A DNA stretch of 21,685 nt from Actinomycetota bacterium (GCA_018400395.1 JAGYMN010000014.1:1-21685); one strand, 5' to 3'; shown: positions 8,084-15,516, counted from the first letter of the stretch. Notes: generated from the sequence alone by a model not told the origin. Made by a program: numbers and translations.

Positions 8084-8917
8084 ATGGATTCGAATCTAAA
8101 GAAAATGCTTGAGCAGAAGGCAAGGGATATCAGAGTGGATATTATAAATATGCTCTGTGCTGCCGGCTCCGGTCATCCCGGTGGGTCGCTATCGATTGCA
8201 GATATTTTCTCGTATCTATATTTTAGCGGTATATTAAATATTGATCCTGCTGATCCCGGGAAAGAAAACAGGGATAGAGTCGTGCTCTCTAAAGGGCATG
8301 CCTGCCCGGTTCTTTATGCAACTCTCGCAATGAAGGGCTATTTTGACAGATCGGAACTTAAGACTCTTAGAAAGTATGGAAGTATACTCCAGGGACATCC
8401 CGATATGAACAAAACACCGGGAGTGGATATTTCGACAGGTTCTCTGGGACAGGGGCTGTCATGCGCTGTGGGGATGGCGCTTGGTGCAAAGCTTGATAAA
8501 AATGATATAAAGGTTTTCGCTATTGTTGGCGATGGTGAATGTGATGAAGGTCAGATATGGGAAGCGGTTATGTCTGCAAGTCACTACAGGCTTGATAATC
8601 TTATAGCAATAGTAGACCTTAATGGCCTGCAGATAGACGGTTTCACAAAAGACATCATGGATACCTCGCCCATGGCGGAGAAATGGAGCTCGTTTGGCTG
8701 GAAGACATTTGAGATAGACGGACATAATTACGATATGATTGAAGAAGCAGTTAAAAAAGGAATTTCTGTAAAAGGCAAACCGGTATGCATAATTGCGAGA
8801 ACTACCAAGGGCAAAGGGGTTGCCTTTATGGAGAATATCTGCGACTGGCATGGTACTGCACCGGATAAAGAACAAAAGGAAAAAGCAATAAGCGATATAA
8901 ACAAAGCGTGTTTGTAA
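8084..8917 (+). CDS. Transketolase, N-terminal (TPP-binding) subunit
   Basis: This is the first half of a split transketolase, which moves two-carbon ketol units between sugar phosphates in the non-oxidative pentose phosphate pathway. The start is taken as ATG 8084, giving 277 residues: GAAGGG lies just upstream at good spacing, and the protein then begins like family members. In-frame ATGs at 8048 and 8066 are less likely. Motifs: GSGHPGG near residue 28, LSKGHACP near 69, LGQGLS near 121, and the thiamine diphosphate motif from GDG (149-151) to Asn180 in IVDLNGLQIDG. The partner subunit follows after 76 bases with its own ribosome site. The two halves must assemble for activity, which is common in archaea, Firmicutes and several anaerobes. 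Confidence 0.93.
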   Translation: MDSNLKKMLEQKARDIRVDIINMLCAAGSGHPGGSLSIADIFSYLYFSGILNIDPADPGKENRDRVVLSKGHACPVLYATLAMKGYFDRSELKTLRKYGSILQGHPDMNKTPGVDISTGSLGQGLSCAVGMALGAKLDKNDIKVFAIVGDGECDEGQIWEAVMSASHYRLDNLIAIVDLNGLQIDGFTKDIMDTSPMAEKWSSFGWKTFEIDGHNYDMIEEAVKKGISVKGKPVCIIARTTKGKGVAFMENICDWHGTAPDKEQKEKAISDINKACL

Positions 8918-8993
8918 TGTTATGTATGGGGTTTTTAAGGAGTTTTGGTAGGGTTATTTATCTAAAATAAATTTTATTAATGGGAGAGAAATT

Positions 8994-9971
8994 ATGATAA
9001 ACAGTGATATAAAAAACCTGCTCAATAGTTCGAATGGCAAAAAGATAGCAACCAGGGCAGCCTACGGCAGTGCACTAGCAGAGCTGGGCGAAGTGAATGA
9101 GGATATAGTAGTACTTGACTGTGACCTGTCAAAATCGACCAAGACTTCCCTGTTTGCAGAAAAATTTCCCGAACGTTTTTTTAATTTTGGGGTAGCTGAA
9201 TCCAATATGATGAGCGCAGCAGCGGGGTTTGCAACAATGGGTAAGATACCATTTGTTTCTACATTCAGTGTGTTTGCATCCAAAAGGGCGTGTGACCAGG
9301 TCAGCATTTCTGTTGCATACCCTGGACTTAATGTAAAAATATGTGCCACACACAGCGGTATTACGGTGGGTGAGGACGGAGCAACTCACCAGGCAATAGA
9401 AGATGTGGCAATAATGAGATCTATTCCAGGGATAAAAGTTTTTTCTCCTGCAGATGCAACAGAGACTAAAAAAGTAATTGAAAAAATAATAGATTTAAAA
9501 GGTCCATGTTATGTCAGGCTCTGCAGGGGCAGCGTTCCTGTGATTTTTAATGACGATTACGAATTCGAGATCGGGAAAGGCATAAAAATAATGGAAGGAG
9601 ATTCAGCAACTATTGTTGCTGCAGGATTTACAACTCATATTGCCATTGAAGCTGCAAAAAAGCTTGAGGACGAAGGCATAGAAGTAGATCTTATTAACAT
9701 GGCTTCTATAAAGCCGATAGATGAAAATATTGTGGTCGAAAGTGCTAAGAAAACAGGTCTTGTTGTAACTGTTGAAGATCATAATGTAATAGGCGGGCTG
9801 GGAAGTGCAGTCTGTGAACTTCTTTGTGCTAAAAATCCTGCAAGGGTTATACGCCTGGGTGTACAGGATAAATTTGGAACCTCAGGAGATCCTTCGGTTC
9901 TGGTAAGTGCATATGGGTTTGATTCTGATTCAATTGCCTCTGCGGTAAAGGAAAATCTTCGATATAAGTAA
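8994..9971 (+). CDS. Transketolase, C-terminal (pyrimidine-binding) subunit
   Basis: This second half of the split transketolase carries the pyrimidine-binding domain (about residues 15-180) and the C-terminal domain (about 195-315). The GVAESNMMSAAAG segment holds Glu69, which by family knowledge activates the thiamine ring. The stretch GITVGEDGATHQAIED is a family signature. GGGAGAG-like sequence just before ATG 8994 serves as ribosome site. The length of 325 residues is normal. Similarity to the C-terminal half of DXP synthase exists in this family, but the adjacent dedicated N-terminal subunit argues for transketolase. The adenine phosphoribosyltransferase gene follows after about 77 bases without a visible terminator, which ties pentose phosphate output to nucleotide salvage. 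Confidence 0.93.
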   Translation: MINSDIKNLLNSSNGKKIATRAAYGSALAELGEVNEDIVVLDCDLSKSTKTSLFAEKFPERFFNFGVAESNMMSAAAGFATMGKIPFVSTFSVFASKRACDQVSISVAYPGLNVKICATHSGITVGEDGATHQAIEDVAIMRSIPGIKVFSPADATETKKVIEKIIDLKGPCYVRLCRGSVPVIFNDDYEFEIGKGIKIMEGDSATIVAAGFTTHIAIEAAKKLEDEGIEVDLINMASIKPIDENIVVESAKKTGLVVTVEDHNVIGGLGSAVCELLCAKNPARVIRLGVQDKFGTSGDPSVLVSAYGFDSDSIASAVKENLRYK

Positions 9972-10048
9972 ACAGCATATAGTATCATGAAGTTCATTTG
10001 ATAAACAAAAAATATACCTGTGTTTAAAATAAGATGAAAGGATTAAAA

Positions 10049-10570
10049 TTGGACCTTAAACAGAAGATTAGAAATATACCAGACTTTCCCAAAAAAGGCG
10101 TGGTTTTCAGGGACATAACCACACTTCTCTCAGACGGAAATGCATTTAGATATGCAGTAGACAGGATGACAGGACATTATGAGAACAGAAAAATAGATCT
10201 TGTACTTGGAGCCGAGGCAAGGGGGTTTATTTTTGGGGCCGTGATAGCATATAAACTGGGAGTGGGTTTTATTCCTGTAAGGAAACCGGGAAAACTTCCT
10301 TTTAAAACCTGTCAGACATCATATGACCTTGAGTATGGTCAGAATGTGCTGCAGATGCATATCGATGCTGTTAAGAAAGGAGACAGTATACTTATAGTAG
10401 ATGATTTGGTGGCGACAGGCGGGACCGCCAGGGCGAAAGCGGAACTTGTAGAGAAGATGGGCGGGATAGTAGAGGGTTTCTGTTTCTTGATTGAACTTGA
10501 ATTCTTAAACCCCCGCAAAGCCCTTGAGGGATATGATGTTTTTTCGATTATAAAATATGAATCAGAATAA
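10049..10570 (+). CDS. apt: Adenine phosphoribosyltransferase
   Basis: The enzyme salvages adenine by joining it to PRPP to form AMP, in the cytoplasm. I place the start at TTG 10049 rather than ATG 10034. AAAGGA (10037-10042) is a ribosome site 6 bases before the TTG, and the resulting N-terminus MDLKQ matches the start of the B. subtilis enzyme as I recall it, whereas ATG 10034 has no ribosome site and adds five residues. The protein is then 173 residues. Motifs: the PDFPKKGVVFRDIT substrate segment, GAEARGFIFG near 54-63, and the PRPP loop ILIVDDLVATGGT at 114-126, including Asp118-Asp119. It lies downstream of transketolase, consistent with use of pentose-derived PRPP. Confidence 0.94.
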   Translation: MDLKQKIRNIPDFPKKGVVFRDITTLLSDGNAFRYAVDRMTGHYENRKIDLVLGAEARGFIFGAVIAYKLGVGFIPVRKPGKLPFKTCQTSYDLEYGQNVLQMHIDAVKKGDSILIVDDLVATGGTARAKAELVEKMGGIVEGFCFLIELEFLNPRKALEGYDVFSIIKYESE

Positions 10571-10598
10571 GGGAAAGAGCATAAGATTCTTTACAGGT

Positions 10599-10628
10599 TT
10601 GACTGTAAGTGGAATATTTTACTATACT
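10599..10628 (+). promoter_or_regulatory. Promoter of the DUF1844 gene
   Basis: TTGACT (10599-10604) and TATACT (10623-10628) each match the sigma-70 consensus at five of six bases, with an 18-base spacer. Transcription would start near 10635, about 40 bases before ATG 10676, which has a strong GAGGAGG site. Confidence 0.65.
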
Positions 10629-10675
10629 AAAATGGGTAATCTTTAAAAAATTATTCAAATTTAGAGGAGGTTAAT

Positions 10676-11116
10676 ATGGTGGGAAAGGAAAATAAAAAAA
10701 GCAGTGGCAATGGTGAGGATAAGGAATTAAATGACAGGATGACCCGCGAAAACCTGGGAGGAAAAGAAGCCGGGGGGCAGGCGGACGAAGAATCCGTGGA
10801 TAAAGCTGGCAGCGAGGAAGAAGCAAAAAAGAAAGAGGAGGAAATGATCAGGCAGCTCCAGGAAGAGATAGATAAGCTTACAACAAAAGATATAATTTTA
10901 CAGATGATGACTTCGCTCTCAAGCCTTGCTTATAAAAAGATGGGGATACCTTCAGGTGTTAATGATAAATTTAAAGACAAGGTTCAGGCTAAGATGGCTG
11001 TAGATGCCTTTGCTGCCCTCCTTGAAGTTACAAAGGATGAGCTGAGTGGCCAGGAGAATGAGAACTATCAAAATTCTCTTTCAAATCTTCAGCTAAATTT
11101 TGTGAAAGTTTTTTGA
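10676..11116 (+). CDS. DUF1844 family protein
   Basis: This is a soluble 146-residue protein of unknown function. Residues 1-58 are strongly charged, rich in Lys, Glu, Gly and Asp, and probably disordered. The DUF1844 core runs from about 63 to 146. It has a helix with the pattern ILQMMTSLSSLAYKKMGIP, then an AKMAVDAFAALLEVTKDEL segment that corresponds to the family's AK-IDLLE--KTKGNL pattern, and a C-terminal LQLNFVKV that corresponds to LRLRYV. The match is by pattern, not by search. The start is fixed by GAGGAGG just upstream of ATG 10676. It has its own promoter. DUF1844 genes are common in Actinomycetota and some Proteobacteria, and their biochemical role is not established. Confidence 0.7.
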   Translation: MVGKENKKSSGNGEDKELNDRMTRENLGGKEAGGQADEESVDKAGSEEEAKKKEEEMIRQLQEEIDKLTTKDIILQMMTSLSSLAYKKMGIPSGVNDKFKDKVQAKMAVDAFAALLEVTKDELSGQENENYQNSLSNLQLNFVKVF

Positions 11117-11212
11117 TTTTGTTTTAATCAATAGATTGCAGCCTGGTCGGGCATATAACAATCTTCAATAATTTAAAGATTTATTACGGGCTGTTGCGGC
11201 CTAATTAGATAT

Positions 11213-11241
11213 TTGACATTCTGGCTACAAATAAATATACT
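11213..11241 (+). promoter_or_regulatory. Near-consensus promoter of the small RHH-like gene
   Basis: A perfect TTGACA (11213-11218) and TATACT (11236-11241) are separated by exactly 17 bases. This is the best sigma-70 promoter in the window. Transcription would start near 11248 and leave a leader of about 36 bases. Confidence 0.75.
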
Positions 11242-11267
11242 CATATACATAAAAATGCAAGTATATT
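11234..11267. repeat. Repeated ATATAC half-sites, candidate operator
   Basis: AATATACT (11234-11241) and AGTATATT (11260-11267) form a perfect 8-base inverted repeat across an 18-base spacer. A direct copy of ATATAC lies at 11243-11248, 8 bases after the first copy at 11235-11240. The first copy covers the -10 element and the last lies in the leader. A bound protein would block the promoter. Ribbon-helix-helix proteins commonly bind such short repeated half-sites, so autoregulation by the next gene is plausible. Confidence 0.45.
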
Positions 11268-11283
11268 AAAAATGGAGTTATCC

Positions 11284-11520
11284 ATGATTGAAAAGAAACA
11301 GGATTATTTTAGGGTTCCTATAACAATGCCTTCTGATATGGTTGCCTATCTGGAAAACCTCGGAATAGAATGCAAGAGGTCAGGAGGGCATAAGATTGCA
11401 AATACGATGATAGTTAGATGTGCCATAAGGCTGCTAATGGATATGAATCTTGATTTATCGAAAGTAAAGACCGAAGAAGAGCTTGAGAACAGGATAAAAA
11501 AAGCAGCCAGAAAGTACTAA
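11284..11520 (+). CDS. Small ribbon-helix-helix-like protein
   Basis: This protein has 78 residues from ATG 11284, chosen because GGAG at 11274-11277 has 6-base spacing to it; ATG 11272 in frame has no ribosome site. The layout fits a ribbon-helix-helix DNA-binding fold. A short beta strand FRVPITMP (residues 9-16) is followed by helix 1 DMVAYLENLGIEC, a turn RSGGHK, then helix 2 IANTMIVRCAIRLLMDMN (38-55). A charged C-terminal helix EEELENRIKKAARKY ends the protein. Several family features are present, but I do not recognise a specific named family, and no toxin gene lies next to it. It stands alone between the DUF1844 and trxB genes with a very strong promoter. It could be an autoregulated repressor, an orphan antitoxin or a small nucleoid-associated protein. 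Confidence 0.6.
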   Translation: MIEKKQDYFRVPITMPSDMVAYLENLGIECKRSGGHKIANTMIVRCAIRLLMDMNLDLSKVKTEEELENRIKKAARKY

Positions 11521-11713
11521 AATTTCTTAAGTACCGTAAGGCATCAGCCGGTTATAAAAATAATACATTTAGCATAATCATTCTTTTAGGCAGTATTTAT
11601 TTAATGCATCGGCCCTTAGTCTGCGGTTGGACAATCAGACTTTAATATGACGGTAGTTAACCGTACACATGTAGTTGCTTTTCCTATTTTTTCCCATTTG
11701 TCTAAAATGGTAA

Positions 11714-11741
11714 TTTATTTTAAAAGCATTTTCATTATAAT
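11714..11741 (+). promoter_or_regulatory. Candidate trxB promoter
   Basis: TTTATT (11714-11719) and a perfect TATAAT (11736-11741) have a 16-base spacer. The start would be near 11748, with a leader of about 74 bases. A second candidate is TTTACA (11752-11757) with TATTGT (11774-11779). Confidence 0.45.
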
Positions 11742-11749
11742 AGTAATGA
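11732..11749. promoter_or_regulatory. 18-base palindrome over the trxB -10, candidate operator
   Basis: TCATTA (11732-11737), six bases TAATAG, then TAATGA (11744-11749) form a perfect inverted repeat with 6-6-6 layout. It covers the TATAAT at 11736-11741. The layout and AT-rich content resemble binding sites of the Fur/PerR family, and it shares 11 of 18 positions with the palindrome upstream of the Fur-family gene when one of them is reverse-complemented. AT-rich background inflates such matches. Confidence 0.4.
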
Positions 11750-11821
11750 TGTTTACAGGCTTATTTTGTTGTATATTGTGCTCTTAATAAAATAAAATAT
11801 TTACAGGAGGAGAAATTAAAT

Positions 11822-12772
11822 ATGAAGGAGCAAAAGACAGATCTCCTTATAATAGGTGCGGGGCCGGGCGGCCTCGGGGCTGCGCTTTATGCAAGAAGGT
11901 CCGGGCTTGATTTTATAATAGTTGAAAAGAATATGGCAGGGGGGCAGATAATAAATACAAACCTTATAGAAAATTACCCCGGGCTGATGGATAATATATC
12001 CGGTTTTGAACTCGCCCAGAAATTTGTGGAACACTGCAGAAAGCTTGATATTGAAATACAGGAATATTTTCCCATAAATTCAATTGAACAATTGGAGAAT
12101 CAACCAGATTTTTCAGGTAACGTATTCAGATCTTCGGGTGAAGATATATCAATTTATTCCAGGGCTATTATTATTGCGACGGGTGCTAAACCATCCAGGC
12201 TAAAAGTCAGGGGGGAGGCCGAACTCATGGGGAAGGGGGTATCTTTTTGTGCAACCTGTGACGGAGCGCTTTTCAGGGATAAGGTAGTTGCAGTAGTAGG
12301 AGGCGGAGATACTGCTGTAGAGGAAGCTTTATTCCTTACTAATCTGGTAAAAAAAGTATATCTGATTCACAGGAGGGACGAACTCAGGGCATGTAATATG
12401 CTGCAGTGCAGGGCCAAAGAAAACGAAAAGATAGAATTTATATGGTCTTCTATTGTGGAGGAGTTTATGGGCAATGAAAAACTTGAAGCAGTAATAATTA
12501 AAAATAAAAATAACGGTAAATCCATGAAGCTGGATGTGTCTGCAGTTTTTGAATATGTTGGCTGGCAGCCAAACTCAGAGCTTGTAAAACATCTTGTAGA
12601 TCTGGATGAAAAAGGCTTTATTGCTACTGACACGACCATGAAAACATCAAAAGAAGGGATATTTGCCGTCGGGGATGTGAGGACTACTCCTTTCAGGCAG
12701 GTCATTACCGCAGTGGCTGATGGCGCTGTGGCATCCATGTATATTGATAAATATTTTATGGAAAAAGGCTAA
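11822..12772 (+). CDS. trxB: Thioredoxin reductase
   Basis: This FAD enzyme passes electrons from NADPH to thioredoxin in the cytoplasm and so keeps protein thiols reduced. Its 316 residues are normal for the low-molecular-weight bacterial type. Domains in order are FAD-binding with GAGPGG (residues 12-17), the redox-active CATC at 143-146 in the pyridine nucleotide domain, the NAD(P)-binding GGGDTA around 160-165, and HRRDELRA from 183, where the two Arg favour NADPH. A final FAVGDVR segment binds FAD. AGGAGGAG sits 9 bases before ATG 11822. The CwlM-like gene starts 9 bases after the stop, so the two are very likely one operon. No thioredoxin gene lies between them, unlike the trxB-trxC-cwlM order of mycobacteria. 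Confidence 0.93.
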   Translation: MKEQKTDLLIIGAGPGGLGAALYARRSGLDFIIVEKNMAGGQIINTNLIENYPGLMDNISGFELAQKFVEHCRKLDIEIQEYFPINSIEQLENQPDFSGNVFRSSGEDISIYSRAIIIATGAKPSRLKVRGEAELMGKGVSFCATCDGALFRDKVVAVVGGGDTAVEEALFLTNLVKKVYLIHRRDELRACNMLQCRAKENEKIEFIWSSIVEEFMGNEKLEAVIIKNKNNGKSMKLDVSAVFEYVGWQPNSELVKHLVDLDEKGFIATDTTMKTSKEGIFAVGDVRTTPFRQVITAVADGAVASMYIDKYFMEKG

Positions 12773-12781
12773 ATTGGTCAA

Positions 12782-13864
12782 ATGCAATCGATGAGGAAAA
12801 ATACATCAGGAAGTAATGTATCCGATCTGCAGAGGCGGCTGAAGCTTCTCGGCTATAATTTAGGCAGTACTGGAGTAGACGGGATATTTGGTCAGCAAAC
12901 GGAAGATGCTGTTAAGAAATTCCAGCAGGACAGGGCCCTGTTAGCCAGCGGAGTGGTAGATCAGGAAACCTGGAATGAGGTGGTGGATGCAGGATATAAG
13001 ATAGGAGACAGGTTGCTATATCTTAAAAACCCTCCTTTCAGGGGAGATGATGTAAGGACACTCCAGCTCTGGCTTAAAATACTCGGCTTTTATCCGTATA
13101 ACGAAAACGGTATCTTCTGTGAAAGGACTCACGGGGCACTGCTTGAATTTCAATCCAATATGAATATAGGTGATGATGGCATAATGGGTAAAAGGACAGT
13201 AGAAAACCTGATGAGGCTTCAGAGGATAATAAAAGCCAGAAAAACATCAGATTTTCCTTATATAAAGGATGCAAACAAAAAATACAGCAGCATAAAAAGC
13301 AGTATTGTACTTGATTATAATCCGGGCCATGGGGATATAGGCAACCCGGATTTAAAAAGCGGAGCTTCATTCATAAATGAGAGAATATATATATGCAGAA
13401 ATATAACTGGTTTCTGCAGGGAGATTCTTTCCGGATACGGTTATGAAGTAAGGACCACTTTTAATGAAGATGAAAGCCAGGGAGTCTTTCTTTTTGATAG
13501 GATATCAAATGCAAACAACAGTGGTTCTGATTATCTTGTAAGCATTAACCTGAATTATTCTTCTGATCCCGGGGCAAATGGTTCCAGTTGTTATTATTTC
13601 AGAGGTCTAAAATCGTATTCGGTTGCAGGATTGAGCCTTGCCGGCGCGATACAGGATAATCTGGTGAGCGGACTCGGGTTGCTTGACTGCCGTGTTCACG
13701 GTGCTGGTTATGCAATATTAAAGAATACCGAGATGGTATCGGTGCTGGTGGAACCTGCATTCATATCAAATAAAGAACAGAGAAGACAGCTTCAAAAGAC
13801 GGGGTACCAAAAAAAGCTAAGTGAAAAAATATCAGAAGCTATAAAAATATATATCGAAGATTAA
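12782..13864 (+). CDS. CwlM-like protein: two peptidoglycan-binding domains plus degenerate Amidase_3
   Basis: The protein has two N-terminal PG_binding_1 repeats (about residues 11-68 with LGYNLGSTGVDGIFG, and about 87-147 with LGFYPYNENGIF and DDGIMGKRT). An N-acetylmuramoyl-L-alanine amidase type 3 fold follows (about 175-358). No signal peptide or transmembrane segment is present, so it should be cytoplasmic. Of the four residues expected for zinc binding and catalysis, His183 in NPGHGD, Glu200 in INER and Glu324 in VEPAFISN are present. The third ligand, normally His in the SIHAN motif, is Asn256 in SINLN. It is therefore probably weak or inactive as a hydrolase. Domain order, lack of export signal and position after trxB match mycobacterial CwlM, a non-hydrolytic cytoplasmic regulator of MurA in peptidoglycan precursor synthesis. 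The same role here is inferred. ATG 12782 has no strong ribosome site, suggesting coupling to trxB. Confidence 0.82.
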   Translation: MQSMRKNTSGSNVSDLQRRLKLLGYNLGSTGVDGIFGQQTEDAVKKFQQDRALLASGVVDQETWNEVVDAGYKIGDRLLYLKNPPFRGDDVRTLQLWLKILGFYPYNENGIFCERTHGALLEFQSNMNIGDDGIMGKRTVENLMRLQRIIKARKTSDFPYIKDANKKYSSIKSSIVLDYNPGHGDIGNPDLKSGASFINERIYICRNITGFCREILSGYGYEVRTTFNEDESQGVFLFDRISNANNSGSDYLVSINLNYSSDPGANGSSCYYFRGLKSYSVAGLSLAGAIQDNLVSGLGLLDCRVHGAGYAILKNTEMVSVLVEPAFISNKEQRRQLQKTGYQKKLSEKISEAIKIYIED

Positions 13865-13933
13865 TAGATTATGGTAAATAAATAAAAAATACAAAGAAAG
13901 TTTTACTCAGGTTTTAAGTCATTTGAAATAAAA

Positions 13934-15004
13934 ATGTATTTTATCTACGATAAGTTTTATCTCAAACATGAAAATGGCCCCTTCCATCCGGAAAGTCCAG
14001 AAAGGTTAAAGAATATAAAGGAAGCAGTAGACAGCATGGCACCGGAATACACCCTTAAATATATAAGTCCCTTCAAAGCAGATGAGAAGCAAATAGAGAT
14101 GGTCCATTATACAGAATACATAAAAAAAGTGAAAAGATTATCATCAGAAGGCGGGCTGTCATTTCTTGATGCAGATACCGGTGTAAATAAATATACTTAC
14201 AGCTGTGCACTTCTTGCTGCCGGAGGCTGTTTTACCGGTCTTGATCATATACTTAAGGCCGGAGCACTATCCCGGAGGTTCTTTCTTGCCTGCAGGCCTC
14301 CAGGCCATCATGCATTTCCATACAGGGGAAGCGGATTCTGCATATTTAACAATATTGCACTTGGAATAAAATATGCCAGGGTAAAATATGGTATAAAAAA
14401 GGTGGCAGTAGTTGATTTTGATGCTCACCACGGCAATGCCACACAGGAAATCTTTTATGAAGATGCAGGTGTATTCTACATGTCAATGCACCAGTATCCT
14501 TATTATCCGGGGACGGGAGACCTTGATGAGGTAGGATATGGAACAGGTGAAGGTTTTAATTTGAATTTACCTTTCGCTTCAGGTACAAAAGAACCTGACT
14601 ACCTGGTATCTATTATTGATATAATACTTCCTCTTCTTGAAAAATTTGAACCTGAACTTATTATGGTAAGCGCAGGGTATGATTCGCATCTGGATGACAG
14701 GATTTCGTCATTAGGGCTGTTAGAAGAATCATACTATAATATAATGCTGGCCCTGTCTGCTTTTACCAGGTGGTCCTGTAATAGCAGAATGGGCATAGTT
14801 CTCGAGGGCGGATATAATCACATATCGACTTCACGCAGCGTGGTCAGCACTATTTCTGCATGTATGGACGATTATGCTGCTGGTAAGATTAAAAAATTGG
14901 GTGATCTGGAAACCCTATTCGGGATAGATGGTAGTTATAGGAAAAAATTGGTAAGAAACAGAGATATAATTGATAAAGTAAAGAAAAACTTCAATCTGGA
15001 TTGA
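13934..15004 (+). CDS. Histone deacetylase family protein (AcuC/acetylpolyamine deacetylase-like)
   Basis: This is a zinc-dependent amidohydrolase of the arginase/deacetylase fold that removes acetyl groups from lysine side chains or small amines, in the cytoplasm. Its 356 residues are usual for bacterial members. Visible motifs are HPESPERL near residue 18, RPPGHHA with His125-His126, DFDAHHGN with the zinc ligands Asp163 and His165, YPGTG near 191, SAGYDSH with the third zinc ligand Asp250, and LEGGYN with the transition-state Tyr294. All catalytic residues are present. No acetoin or acetyl-CoA synthetase gene lies nearby, so the substrate is open. The ribosome site is poor. The next gene starts 4 bases after the stop, which suggests translational coupling with a small lipoprotein of unrelated function. 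Confidence 0.9.
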   Translation: MYFIYDKFYLKHENGPFHPESPERLKNIKEAVDSMAPEYTLKYISPFKADEKQIEMVHYTEYIKKVKRLSSEGGLSFLDADTGVNKYTYSCALLAAGGCFTGLDHILKAGALSRRFFLACRPPGHHAFPYRGSGFCIFNNIALGIKYARVKYGIKKVAVVDFDAHHGNATQEIFYEDAGVFYMSMHQYPYYPGTGDLDEVGYGTGEGFNLNLPFASGTKEPDYLVSIIDIILPLLEKFEPELIMVSAGYDSHLDDRISSLGLLEESYYNIMLALSAFTRWSCNSRMGIVLEGGYNHISTSRSVVSTISACMDDYAAGKIKKLGDLETLFGIDGSYRKKLVRNRDIIDKVKKNFNLD

Positions 15005-15008
15005 TAAC

Positions 15009-15458
15009 ATGAAAACAAAGGCACTGCTTTATAGTAGTGTAGCTATACTGATAATACCCCTTTTACTATCAGTTTTTACAGCCTGCAGAAATTATGGAGG
15101 AGATTTTGATATTGTCTATTTTTTCAAGACCGAACCCGAGAAAGCCGTAATTGATTTTCTTGAATCACTGGACAACAAAGACACTTTATATATTTATAAC
15201 AACCTGATGCTTTCAGAAGACAGGGGTAAAATAAGCAGGGAGAAATTTCTGGAAGAGTTTTCAGTTATTCTTGAAGATATTTCATCGATAAGGATTATAA
15301 GTACCGTATATCTTGGTTACGAGAATGAGATGAGCAAAGTAGTTGCCGAATTTGATGTAACATATCAGGATGGAGAAATAAAGAATTATAAGAAGTATTT
15401 TTACCTTATTGAGGAAAATGATATCTGGAAAATAATACTCGAAAAAACTTTCATATAA
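15009..15458 (+). CDS. Small lipoprotein, DUF4878/NTF2-like
   Basis: This is a 149-residue lipoprotein. Residues 1-25 are a signal peptide with core VAILIIPLLLSVF and lipobox FTAC, giving Cys26 as the lipidated residue. The mature part contains PEKAVIDFLESLDNKD, an alpha helix typical of the start of NTF2-like or DUF4878 folds. Beta strands follow, ending in KKYFYLIEENDIWKIILEK, which corresponds to the closing 'vvke-dgkWkI' strand of that family. The identification is by pattern. The start at ATG 15009 is 4 bases behind the deacetylase stop and has no Shine-Dalgarno sequence of its own. The function is unknown; the larger lipoprotein just downstream may be a partner at the cell surface. Confidence 0.65.
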   Translation: MKTKALLYSSVAILIIPLLLSVFTACRNYGGDFDIVYFFKTEPEKAVIDFLESLDNKDTLYIYNNLMLSEDRGKISREKFLEEFSVILEDISSIRIISTVYLGYENEMSKVVAEFDVTYQDGEIKNYKKYFYLIEENDIWKIILEKTFI

Positions 15459-15484
15459 TAAATAAATGTTTTATTTAAAAAATT

Positions 15485-15490
15485 TATAAT
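15485..15490 (+). promoter_or_regulatory. Possible -10 element before the large lipoprotein gene
   Basis: A perfect TATAAT lies at 15485-15490, 26 bases before ATG 15517. No recognisable -35 element is found at 16-18 bases upstream. The context is very AT-rich, so this is tentative. Confidence 0.25.
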
Positions 15491-15516
15491 ATTTGATAAA
15501 ATATTTATCTAAGAAT

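Larger units (their letters stand above)
11521..11821. other. 301-base intergenic region before trxB with two hairpins
   Basis: There is no coding signal. AGTCTG (11618-11623) pairs with CAGACT (11636-11641) across 12 bases, followed by TTAATA. ACGGT (11650-11654) pairs with ACCGT (11660-11664) across 5 bases. The first may be a weak terminator for the upstream small gene. The trxB promoter and palindrome lie further right and are listed separately. Confidence 0.4.

Noticed and set aside
11132..11182. tRNA or small structured RNA after the DUF1844 gene
   Set aside because: AATCTT/AAGATT and short GC arms are present, but no cloverleaf or T-loop (GTTCRA) arrangement is found.
11284..11520. 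Toxin-antitoxin pair with the RHH-like protein as antitoxin
   Set aside because: No second small gene overlaps or follows within 300 bases; the next gene is trxB.
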